Positions 33,263 to 43,858 of a DNA stretch of 64,000 bases are shown here, one piece after another (positions within the stretch are counted from its first letter, which is position 1; each line of letters opens with the position of its first letter). The stretch comes from Carya illinoinensis (taxonomy: Eukaryota > Streptophyta > Magnoliopsida > Fagales > Juglandaceae). The translations under genes and the position numbers were made by a program. The DNA is taken from assembly GCF_018687715.1 (NCBI RefSeq), contig NC_056765.1, positions 2,418,001 through 2,482,000 of the forward strand, in the 5' to 3' direction. A model generated the notes under the pieces. It saw nothing but the letters and a program-made list of their open reading frames with translations, searched no databases and was not told where the DNA came from.

Positions 33263-36125
33263 ATGAAAAGCATAAGTTGGAACTGTCGAGGGTTTGGAAA
33301 TCTCTAAATGGTTTAAGCCATTTTCTTATTAGTAAAGGAAAAGAAGCCCGATGTTATTTTCTTGATAGAGACAAAACTGAGAATAATAAAAACTACCACT
33401 ATGCAAAGAAAACTTGGAATGGAGGGTTGTATAGTGGTTGAAGCAAGGGGAATGAGAGGTGGGTTGATGATGTTGTGGAAGAATGGGGAAGAGGTAGAGT
33501 TGATGAATTATTCCCAATGGCACATAAGTATATGGCTCAAAAGAGATGATGTGGGTGTTAGATGATTGCTGACTAGGTTCTATGGCAATCCAGATGCAAG
33601 CAAGAGATAGTCTTCATGGGAGCAAAGCTTTAAAACCACCATCAAATGTGGAACGGTGTGTTATAGGGGACTTTAATGAAATAGTGACTCAAGATGAGAA
33701 GGTGGGGGGAAGGGAAAGAAGTGAAAGGTAGATAGAATTTTCAACAAGGCTTTAGAGATGGTTGGTCTTTTTTATCTAGAATGGACCATCAACAAGTTTA
33801 CCTGGAGTAATGGCCATGAGGATGAAACTTTTGTAAAAGACAGGTTGGATTGGGCTGTAGCCAACCATGTTTGGGCTTGCAGATTTCAGGAAATGGGTGT
33901 GGAGACTCAAATGACATGGGTCTCAAATCATAAGCCTCTTGTTCTCACAACAAATGGGAGGGTGAATGTTATAAGAGAAGAAATGTTAAGTATGAGATGA
34001 GTTAGGGCATGGAGGAGTGTGAAAGAATTGTAGAAGCTGATTGGGAAAAGGCCACTGAAATAATTGGGCCTTTGAACAAGATCCAACACCTACTCTCTAG
34101 CTGTAGAAGCTCATTGAGCAGGTGGAGTAGAGAATATGTTCTGAGAAGAGAATGGGCTATCAAAGAGTTGTTTGAGAAGCTAAGAGTTCTTGAGGAGGAG
34201 GAGGGTCCAAAAAATATGGGAGAGATGAAGAGGCTGAAAGGGGAGTTAAATGTTTTGCTAAAGCGGAAGATTTGAGGTGGAAATAGAGGGCAAAAAAGCA
34301 TTGGTTGGAAGACTAGTAAAGGAGGAGAGGGAGATAGAGGAAGCCTTTTGTTCCTATTTTAGTGAGATTTTCTCATCTTCTTCTTCCACAATTGAGGATA
34401 TAGAGAAGTGTGTACCATTAACTAAGCTAAGGGTTACAGAGGGGATGAGAGGCTAGAAAGGGAGTTTATTGCTGATAAGGTGGGAGTGGCACTAAAACAA
34501 ATGTCAGCTCTAAAGTCATTCGACCTAGATGGCTTTGGGGCAGGATTCTATCAAAACCACTGGCACACTGTATGGGAGGATACATGTAGAGCAATACTAG
34601 AATTCCTAAATAGTGGAGAGATGAGTCTAGGCCTAAACCACACTCTTATTGCTCTTATACCCAAGGTTAAGTCCCCTACCACAGTGAAGGAGTATAGGCC
34701 AATATGCCTTTCTAACATGCTGTACAAACTAATCTCAAAGGTGTTGACAAATAGAATTAAGAAAGTTTTGCTTGAAATTATTTCCTCAAACTAAAGTGCC
34801 TTTATCCCGGGAAGGTTAATAATTGATAATATAATGATTACTTATGAGATGTTGCATTCTATGAAAACAAAACAAAAGGGAAGTGTTGGGACCATGGCAA
34901 TCAAGTTGGACATGTAAAAGACCTATGATAGGGTGGAGTGGCTTTTCTTAGAAGCCATGTCGAGAAGGCTTGGTTTCAGGGAGTAAATAAACAGATTGAT
35001 TATGAAGTGTGTCTCATCAATAAGCTACTCAATACTGGTAAATGGCAATATTGAGTAGAACTTTCTACCCTCTAGAGGCATAAGGTAAGGAGATTCATTA
35101 TCCCCCTACCTATTCATTATTTGTGCAAAAGGATTTAGCTAGCTGTTGCTAAAGTTAGAGTCGAAGGGTGGAATAAGGGAAACTGCTATTAGTAGAGGGG
35201 GCTTGAGAGTTAACCATCTTCTTTTTGTTAAGGATTGCATGTTATTTTGCAAGATACTAGGAGTCTATGAAAAAGCCTCAGGGCAGACACTAAATAAACA
35301 TAAGACCTCCATATTTTTCAGCTCCAATACAACTAGTGAAGTGAGAAGGAAGATATTTCGAGATGCTGGGGCAGTGGTATGTGATAGTTATGAGAAGTAT
35401 CTGGGGCTTCCAATAGTTATTGGGAGGTCAAAATGCAATGCTCTTCGAAGCATTAAGGAAAGAATATGGATGAAGATGCAAAACTAGAAGAATAGTTTTC
35501 TATCAAAGGCAAGGAAGGAAGTGCTTATAAAGGCAGTACTTCAAGCCATTCCAATGTATATAATGTCTTTCAGTTGCCCAAGAAGCTATGTAGAGAAATT
35601 GAAATCCTGGTGTCTAGAATTTGATGGAATCATAGGAAGGAAGTGCTTATAAATGCAGTACTTCAAGCCATTCCAATGTATATAATGTCTTTCAATTGCC
35701 CAAGAAGCTATGTAGAGAAATTGAAATCCTGGTGTCTAGATTTTGGTGGAATCATTGTCAAAAAAAAAAAAAAAAAGGATCCATTGGAAGAAGTGGAGAT
35801 CTTTGGGATTGGCAAAATGGGGGAGGGAGGAGGGGTATAGGATTAAGAGATTTCGAATATTTCAGCAAAACTATACTTGTAAAACAAGAATGGAGACTAC
35901 TTAAAGAACCTCAGTCATTAGTTGCCGAAGTGTTCAAGGATAAATACTACAAGAACTTTCGGTTTCTCGAGGCACCACTTGGAAACTCATAGGGAAAAGC
36001 ATCTAGTCAGCATTGGAGATAGTGAAGGAAGGCCTCTTATGGAAGATTGGGAATGAGAAATCTACACACATTTGGGTCAGAAGTGGTTGCCCACCCAACG
36101 ACTCACTCTATCCAATCACCTATAA
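33263..36125 (+). pseudogene. LINE A ORF2 pseudogene (endonuclease-reverse transcriptase)
   Basis: It starts MKSISWNCRGFGN, the usual beginning of the APE-type endonuclease of plant LINEs. Further fragments read GLMMLWKNGEEVEL and FTWSNGHEDETFVKDRLDWA. RT blocks follow from 34480 ([52 protein letters not shown]-stop-KTYDRVEW). The catalytic FADD box is replaced by FVKD near 35225. A 122-bp tandem duplication (35513-35756) lies downstream. Confidence 0.82.
35513..35756 (+). repeat. 122-bp tandem duplication in LINE A
   Basis: Two adjacent copies (35513-35634 and 35635-35756) both start GGAAGGAAGTGCTTATAAA and differ at only a few positions. They encode the repeated segment VLIKAVLQAIPMYIMSF or VLINAVLQAIPMYIMSF. 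Confidence 0.88.
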
Positions 36126-36790
36126 GAATACCTTATAAGTTGGGCATTTAATTATTATCCTATCATTTGGGCATCAAAATTTAATTGTTTAAACAGATTA
36201 ATACGATTATACGAGCCAGAAAACCTCAAAATGAACCTACAACAAACTCACGTCTGATTCTATGCATGGAGTCCGTGTGGAAAAATCTAGACCGTTAAAT
36301 AGACATAAATCAAGCATCTGTAATAGGTGTTTTGAGTAGAATAACATTAAAACAGTCTTAAGATTAAGATGTGAAAATACTGAATGCCCTATTTAAAAAA
36401 AATGTAAGATCTACTATTATAAAAAATAATTTTTTTAATATAAATATTAAATTTATTATTATTTTTTAAAATTTGATATGAGCATGTGCACATTGCTTTA
36501 GATTCTGTCTCTGGATGCAGGATAAATGGGTAAACGTAGGAATTAGGATTCTATCGACTAACAAAATAGACACGTTCAGTTTCCTACCACAACCAAACAA
36601 TCTCAAGACCTTGATAACAGCTACTACCCATATCCTTCATTACACAAGATCATTTACAAACGCATGCCTTTCTTCTCAATTCCGGCGAGATCTAAACCTC
36701 ATCACTCTCTCTGCGATTCCCCTTTTCACTTCCATTGATTCCCTCCATTGTTAAACCTCTGAGTTCCCTTCCATACGTTCACCCCGAAAC
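36126..36790 (+). other. Spacer and DUF1639 gene 5' region
   Basis: An AT-rich stretch runs to about 36500. It is followed by a more balanced sequence that probably holds the core promoter and leader of the DUF1639 gene. A short upstream open frame at 36735 overlaps the start in another frame and is not called. Confidence 0.4.
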
Positions 36791-37977
36791 ATGGTGTTAC
36801 ATTCCGTGTTCGAGACCCAAAAAACACCAGTTGCGTCGACTGAACCACCGTCATCACCACAACCACCCATGTCCTCCTCCGTTCCCTCTTCGAAGCCTCA
36901 ACCTCTCAGAAGCCTCGTTTTCTCCAACTTCAAGTGGCCTCTCGAATATCGCTCCTCCACCACAGCCTCCAATCACCACCACCGCTTCTGCAACGTACTT
37001 TCCGAGTCGACTCCCGACTCGGAGCCCCATGCGAATGATCTTCCCGCGGTCAATGAAGATCATAGTTCCCTGGCGGTCCGTAAACTCGCAGATTCGGCTC
37101 TGTTTCCTGGCTCGGAACCTCAGCTCGCTCATCCGCTGAAGTACGGTCACCACTTGTTCGGTAAACTAGCCGGTTCGACTAGGACGCATTCTAAATCCCG
37201 GAGTCGAAATGATCCGGGGCCTGGCGTGACGAATGGCCTCTCCTTCGTCGGTTCGTCTGAGCGCTTGATCGTAAAGGAAGCGAAGAAAATTTCGGAGAAC
37301 AAATCTGCGAACTCTGGCCGTGTGATGCTGAAACCGGGTGATAAATCGAAGGCACCTGACCCGAAGCCGAAGATCTACATTCGTATTTCAACCAAGAACA
37401 AGTCAACTGCTGCTGATGGTGTCGCAAAAGCAACGGAGCAAACCTCACCGGTTGCCGTCGAAGTCAAAGAACTGCCGCCAAAGCCGTGGAATCTGAGGCC
37501 TAAAAAACCGTCGCCTAAGACTCTCCACGGCGATGGAGTAGGAATAGCATTAAGAGCTGGTGGAGCACCGGCACAGGAGACCAAAACCCAGCATCCGGTT
37601 CGCGCTTCGGCTCGGGCACGAAAAGGAACGAACTCGAAAGTTTCGGAGACAATTCCAAGACTTTGTATCGCGCTGTCGAAGGAAGAGATCGAAGAGGATA
37701 TCTTCATGCTCACTGGGTCCAAGCCTGCCAGGAGACCCAAGAAGCGTGCGAAAACCGTTCAGAAACAGCTCGATGTAAATTAACTTTGCAATTCAATTTA
37801 GAAGCCTAATAGTATTCATTTATTTATTGTTTATGTATCAAAATAATTTCGTAATTATCGTTGATCTCTTATCATCGATTTTTATATTCTTATTGGCAGA
37901 GTGTTTTTCCGGGATTGTGGCTGACTTCGATTACGCCGGAGTCATACAACGTCAGCGTTGCTCCCGGGAAGGTCTAA
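36791..37977 (+). CDS. DUF1639 family protein, 2 exons
   Basis: Exon 1 is 36791-37774 and ends ...CAGCTCGAT before GTAAAT. Exon 2 is 37900-37977 after TTGGCAG. The total is 354 codons (353 residues). The long N-terminal part is Ser/Pro-rich and low in complexity, and probably disordered. The conserved DUF1639 block spans the splice junction near the C-terminus: LSKEEIEEDIFMLTGSKPARR, PKKRAKTVQKQLD, then VFPGLWLTSITPESYNV. The segment is rich in Lys/Arg and may be a nuclear signal. The family is plant-specific and its biochemical function is unknown. Exon 2 ends AAG GTC TAA. The AAG|GT could also be a donor joining to 38161 (then GGT AAT TGA), changing only the last residues. No disruptions were seen. 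Confidence 0.9.
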
Positions 37978-40079
37978 AACGTTGACTCTCTCTGCTTTGA
38001 CCTTTTCAATTTGAATTTGTTTTATTTTTAAAGGAGAAGATGAACTCGGTTTCTTTGGTTGAAGCAGTGGAAAATAATGGGTTATTGTTATGTTTGATTA
38101 TATAATTTCTTGGTTTAAGCGACCGGAGTGTTTATGAATTTTGCTTGTGGTGTTTGCAGGGTAATTGAGACTGCTGACAATTTATGATCTTTCGACTGGT
38201 CTACTGACCCCTTTCGACTTCAGAGGAAGGTATAGACAAACCACAAACTAACAAACTAGAAAATTTAGAAGATAAATGGATGACTTTTTGTATCTTAATG
38301 TGATGCCCTCCTGTCCTCTACATCGGGAGGAGGTCAATCAGAATTAATGTAATAAGAGTTATACCGCTCGTTTTATTGATTATTAGAAGTCACTGACGTA
38401 CATATATAGGAGTTAAAATTATTGTAGTTTGAAGGATGAGACTCTAGAATAATTTTTGTGTTTATGTTTTATATTTCCTTTGAATGAGTATGGTTTTGGA
38501 GAACTTCTTTACATACTAGCTTACAAGAGGTTGCTATTGTTTTGTTGAGCGAAACAGAGTTTGTTTTCTAGAACTGATCAGGATGTTGGGATACTTCCAT
38601 TAAAAGATTTGTTTGGTATCATACTTATGTAGTTATTCATGAAGCTTAACAGTTTCAGAGCAAACCGTGTTTCCATTTATGTTTTCAATTAAAGGAATGT
38701 CTAGCGATGTATGCTAAACTAGAATGCTGCGGGTGCATGGGAAATAGTTACCAGTGTTTTTGGAACATGCAGGAAAGTAAATGGCATAACCCTTTTACTT
38801 GCCCTTTTTAAGTCAGTTCAAAACGAACCCTTTGTCTAAGATCTTCTAATGGCGCTGGTCATGACCTTTCTTTCCTATATATGAGTCTCTAAACGTACCT
38901 TTCTCAGGTTCCCTTCTTCTAGTAGTTTTGTGCCCCACTCAGTGGGAACAATTGTTGTAGAATAAGCTCCAAGCTCCTTATAGCTGGTTTCTTTTTTTCC
39001 TTTTCTGTTTTCTGTGTTGTTAGTGAATCTATTCCCAGGAAAAAAATAGCAGCCGTTCATTTCTTTCAATGGTAGCTTTGCTCTTAAAATCAGAGTCATA
39101 ATTAGATCTATTGTTTTAGCTTTAGGTTAGAGTTTCTGTTGTAGTATTATCCTTGTTTATTTGGTTTTTCTAGATGATTTCAAAATCTGATGACCTCTTT
39201 CTAGGTTATTTAATTGGTCATATAAGCTATTTAATCTGCCAATTGTAAACTCATTAACTTACAAAAATTGTCAAAAAAAGAAAAAAAAAAAAAAGGAAAA
39301 AGTAAAGAAAGAAAGAAAGCTTAAGAAAATTGACCTATGGGTGTATATTTACTTCTCTCTGTGTTGACCCCTACTCTTCCTATCGGCAACGGCCAAAAGA
39401 GAAACTTCAACAATCATGTTGAAGGAAAAACTAGAGTTTATCCAATCACGTGCAGAATGCATTACTAGTTAGATATGATGCATGCTGGATCAGTCTTAAC
39501 CATTCATTGTTGATGCATCCTGGCTAACATGAAGCTTCATTGAGTGCTGCTGCATTAGCTTGAATGTTGTGGATTAATGTTCTGAATTATTAAAGAATCT
39601 TGAGGCTAATTACATTAGTTGGAATGCCTTTTTCAGAGAACCTGCAGTGTTGTTCATGTGGCTGGTAAGCCGTTCTCTGTGTGGCATATTTTCCGACCAT
39701 ATTATCATTTGTGTTTAGAGTAATGTTACTCATTATCCTAATTCTCATCATGTTCTTATTTTCCCATAATGTGGCATTAGATGATTGAAAATCATTTATT
39801 ATATTTCACTTGTGAACTTATCATCTAATACAATATCATGAGATGATGAGAAAATGATGAAAAAGTAATGATGATTTTTTGCCATGTTTAATGTTCAATA
39901 CTTAGTTAAAATAAATGTTTTTGAGTACGATTGACAAGCGTACGTTGGATCTCCCAATCTACTTCAATTATTTCACTTGCCTTTTCACCCATTAAAAAGA
40001 AGAAACTTTTGCTATTCGCTATCTAACCAACATCTCAAATTCTCAATTAGTTGAAGTAAGGGCTATTATGTTGTTTGCA
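37978..40079. other. 3' flank of DUF1639 gene and spacer
   Basis: The 3' UTR, possibly with an untranslated third exon starting near 38161 (after GTTTGCAG), leads into AT-rich intergenic sequence. Poly(A)-rich and GAAA runs lie near 39275-39320. No other coding signal was found. Confidence 0.45.
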
Positions 40080-40455
40080 GCTCGGGTTTAATAATGTCAT
40101 TTTTTAGTCTGATTTTGAAGATTTGATTCATTGGCCTTATCATGGTTCTTCTCCATCTTGTACATTCTTGGAGATTTGGGATGCCATAGTTACTTTTAGT
40201 CAGTCTTTATCTATTTCTATGCACCACGCCTATAGAGAAAAGGAAACTCGGTTGCTGACTAACTTGCAAAAGCTAGTGCTAAAGGTTTGTCAAAGTTTAG
40301 GCATGGATTGTAGCTAGTTTTCTTCCATTTGGTTTGAGAATTTTGTAGCTTCTAAGTTCTTAATCTTTGTACATGGTATTCCTCCGCTGAAAGTGAGGGT
40401 TATTAATAAATTTGGGGATACCGTCCCTCTTCTTAAAAAGAAAAAAAAAAAAAAA
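40080..40455 (+). mobile_element. 5'-truncated LINE tail (LINE D)
   Basis: The end reads AAGTGAGGGTTATTAATAAA..GGGGATACCGTCCCTCTTCTT followed by an A-rich tail (about 40434-40456). This closely parallels the 3' end of LINE B (AAGTGAGGGCAATCAATAAA..GGGGTATCGTCCTCTTCTT). Upstream there is a short remnant open frame (40123-40317) in the position of the ORF2 C-terminus. Only about 375 bp remain. Confidence 0.65.
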
Positions 40456-41149
40456 TCTTTCCAAAAATTAAACCTTAAAAGAAGTAAAATTTTTTGTTTT
40501 GTTTTGTTTTTTTTTTTCATCGATTTAAGGGCCCCTTCACAATTGCTCATGTAACAAAGCGCTGCAAGCCTGCTATTGGCTGGGATCTTCTATATATAAC
40601 GAAAACTACAGAGAGTGTGGAAGAATCGATCGAAGGTATATAAGAACGATAATTGCTTTAATTTCCGAACAAATTAAAGCTATAAATATATATATATATA
40701 TATTATATATATATATACCTACTTACCAGCTCCAAATTAACAGAGAAATGATACCATATGTATATAGAGAAATGATCATATATATTTACAATTTTGGAGT
40801 GTGTACTTTTCGAATATTACTTTTGAAAAAAATAAGTACTAAATCTGTTACATACATTAAAAAATTATTTTTTATGTGTAATGCTATACAACACACTACC
40901 ATCTTACTGTATATGATGTGGTATATTTTTTACCATTTAATAATAAAGAAGCATGCAATAAATGATCATTCAATGACGATAAATGTGCCATATTTTACTT
41001 AGTGAGATATAAATAGGATGATAGTATGATGCATAGAATTTTCAGACCTTTTATCATCTAATAGTGATGAATTGCTATATCTTATTTAATAAGATAAAAA
41101 TAAGATAAAATATAATATATAACATTACCATCTATTAATAGTATATATT

Positions 41150-41395
41150 TAGGGCTGTTCATACGGGCCGGATTTTATCCGGCCCGGACTGGAAATCCGG
41201 ATAACCGGATTCCGATTCCGGTTTTCGGACCGGGTCAAATCCGGGTCGATACCCGGATTTAAAAAACCGGATTAATCCGGTCCGGGTACCGGATTTTAAA
41301 TCCGAAACCCGAGTTTAAAACCCGGTACCCGGTTTTATAAAATGAAAAAAAAAAACCCTAGGTCTCTACTGCGATTCCACCCCGCCCCCATTCAG

Positions 41396-41447
<52 letters not shown>

Positions 41448-42269
41448 TTTTCAGGGTTCGTGCTTTGGTCTGTTGTAGATGGTCTTGGTTGTATGGGTTT
41501 GTGTTAGTTTGAATATGGTCCAGTCGTTGGGCAGTTGGATGAAGCCGAGGAGTCCATCACGAAGTTGTTTGATGTAAATCGCAAATTAGTGAAGACTGTT
41601 GAAAATGGTTCCCGCTCCTTCAGTGGAGTTTCTGCAACAGACTCAGATGAGAGTGTGAATGTGAGAAGGAGGAGAATCTCAGAACAGGGACGAAGAGGAT
41701 CCGAAAAAATTGTAGTCTTGAACCCTGAAACGGCGTGAGCGAGTCGGATCTTGAACCCATGAAGACGGAGCTTCGCCCTGAGGTCCTGTCCACTCCGATC
41801 GTGTTCGGGATGAGCCAGGGTAGCGGCGAGTACTTCTCGCTCGTGGGTGTGGGAAGCCCGACCAAGCCCTTCTACATGGTCCTTGACACCGGTAGTGACA
41901 TCAACTGGCTCCAATGCCAGCCCTGTTCGGACTGCTACCAGTAATCCGATCTGATATTCAACCCGAGCTCATCTTCCTCCTACAAGACCCCTGCATCTCC
42001 CAACAAGTTGTTTATGCCAAGAAAGAGAATTGCTTGTTGATTAAAATTTTATTTGATGAATGCAGTTTCAGTATTTAAAAAAAAAAAAAAAAAACCCAGT
42101 TTTGATCCGGAACCCGGATTTTCGGGTTGTAAAAACCCGGATTAATCCGGGTTTCGGACCGGGTCATAACTCGGATATGACTGGGCCGGAACCCAGTCCG
42201 GATTTTGAATCCGGATTCCGGCCTGGGTATACCCGGATACCCGGTCCGAAACCCGGTTGAACACCCCTA
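41150..42269. mobile_element. Non-autonomous hAT element carrying gene fragments (Pack-type)
   Basis: The ends are TAGGGCTGTTCA and, inverted, TAGGGGTGTTCA. They are flanked by a perfect 8-bp duplication TATATATT (41142-41149 and 42270-42277), as expected for hAT. The terminal arms (about 190 bp each) are rich in CCGG/CCCGGAT motifs and are inverted copies of each other. Between them lie a (CT)n run (41401-41443), a coding-like stretch of unknown origin (41514-41738) and an aspartic-protease fragment (41735-42000). No transposase is present, so it depends on one supplied in trans. Confidence 0.88.
41735..42000 (+). pseudogene. Captured fragment of an ASPG1-like aspartic protease
   Basis: The frame reads STPIVFGMSQGSGEYFS, VGVGSPTKPFYMVLDTGSD, INWLQCQPCSDCYQ, a stop, then FNPSSSSSYKT. 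This is the N-terminal catalytic region of the plant nepenthesin/ASPG1 family, with the first active-site motif DTGSD and the following cysteine cluster. Only about 85 codons of a protein of roughly 450-500 residues are present, without the second catalytic aspartate. An in-frame stop interrupts it, so it cannot be an active protease. Confidence 0.85.
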
Positions 42270-42277
42270 TATATATT

Positions 42278-42753
42278 AATAGTACATAGCTTCTTGTACG
42301 ATTGGTACCTCGCTCGCTGTGTGAACCGAGAATGATTTAATTAAAACCCGACATTTTTTGTATTTCCCAGATATTAATTGCCTTGGAGATCAGGTACGTA
42401 CTCACTCATGCATGCAACTAATCTTAGACTTTTCCTGATCCTCATTCCTGGGTTTCACTTTCTGGAATTTTATTCGGCCTTTTGTCTTACTGGATGCCGC
42501 TTTGAAGAGGCCAGCAATTAGTATTGGCTGTACGTAGTTTAATAATGTTTGTTTAAGTGCTAATTCGATTTTAGTTGCATGCGACCGATCAGATCATCAT
42601 CAGCATGCATTCATGGAACTTTGTAAGCTTGTTTACCTTTTGAGATTGCCTACTTTATACCTCATTTTACCTGAGCTACATCGACTTCGTTACTTCTTGA
42701 GAGGAAGCGTAATTCCTGCTTTTCGTTGTATCATATGCATGCAGCAGGGTAGG

Positions 42754-42795
<42 letters not shown>

Positions 42796-43747
42796 GGGAT
42801 ATTTCGATCCTACATACTAATAGGTCCATTGTTATGAAAGCCTAATGGACAAGTGCAAGCCCAAAAATAGATCTTATTGATATACGTTATAGATAATATT
42901 GGATAAATACTCCGACTAATCAACAGGGAAGTGATCATCGCTCCAATTAATATGAAGAATATTCAAGATATCTTATAGTGGATATACTTTAGAGGTTGGT
43001 CATCATCACCACACCATACCTCTATAAATAACACTTAAAAGTAACACATTTATATTTATTCATACATTTTCATTGAGATCAATTCTCTAACTTAAATATT
43101 AGAGTTTAATTGAGTATTTTATACCGCCTTCTCATTTTGTTGCAGGTGTCTTTGTAGTTGGTGATGCGAAATATGTCCTTAAATATATATATATATATAT
43201 AAATAAGATCAAGCTTTACGCAAAGTGCGTAGACATATAAAAGCACAAATTATTAAAAAGAAAGACAAATGGTTTATACTGCTTTAGTACTGCCATATAG
43301 AATGCTGTTTATAATGAAGACCGTAGTACTACCGCCAACGACTGATTTATTTCTTAAATGATAATCCGTTGGGGGAGATAAAGTAGCAAGAACCCGCTTC
43401 TCGTAAGCTATCTAGAAGACTAGGATAGGTTTGGGGCCTCACACGAGATATAATAGTATAATCTGATTTCATTTTATTTTATTTTATTTTATTTTATTTT
43501 ATCTTATTTTTAAATATAATGCAAATAAAAAATCTTCAAATTAATTATTACAACTTTTTCAACCTTTCAAATAAAAAATAAAAAATAAAAAACAATTCCA
43601 ACTTTTTCAAATCTTCAAATAAAAATAATATTATAAAACTATATTTTTATAATATTTTAACTTTATAATATTTTTTATTCAAATTTTTCTCTCACATTTT
43701 CTAAAACCTAAAAAATAATCAACTCAAACTATTTTACTATTATTCAT
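42278..43747. other. Spacer with DUF247 relic, (TA)n and possible LTR fragment
   Basis: 42432-42490 resembles the end of the DUF247 gene (see separate entry). A (TA)n run lies at about 42757-42790. Around 42830-43160 there is CTCTATAAATA (43021) followed by a region resembling the end of a retrotransposon LTR, but with no second copy. Repeats of ATTTT follow near 43470-43510. No gene was found. Confidence 0.4.
42432..42490 (+). pseudogene. Short relic of DUF247 3' end
   Basis: TCCTGGGTTTCACTTTCTGG AATTTTATTCGGCCTT closely matches the last codons of the intact DUF247 gene (54018-54055), which encode the C-terminal membrane segment GFTFWNFLRP. Only about 50-60 bp are recognisable. Confidence 0.55.
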
Positions 43748-43858
43748 AAACTATTTTATTACTATTTGTTATTTTCAAGCTCCAGATAACGCGCTTACGT
43801 TGTTTCCTTTTTGAGAATTATGCTCTGCTAGGGTTGAGTGTTTTCCTTACGTGTATGC

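Larger units (their letters stand above)
31860..36125 (+). mobile_element. Decayed L1-type LINE (LINE A)
   Basis: Remains of both ORFs lie in the right order: ORF1 (31902 to about 32950) with an N-terminal DUF4283-like segment and a zinc-knuckle remnant, then ORF2 (33263 to about 36125) with endonuclease, reverse transcriptase and the downstream GLP/WRxLL region. Dozens of stops and frameshifts are present. No poly(A) tail or target duplication could be found, so both ends are approximate. The 3' end seems lost before the RNase H region. Confidence 0.8.

Noticed and set aside
41401..41443. (CT)n run considered as a promoter element
   Set aside because: It lies within a non-autonomous hAT and has no downstream gene. 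Treated as a simple repeat.
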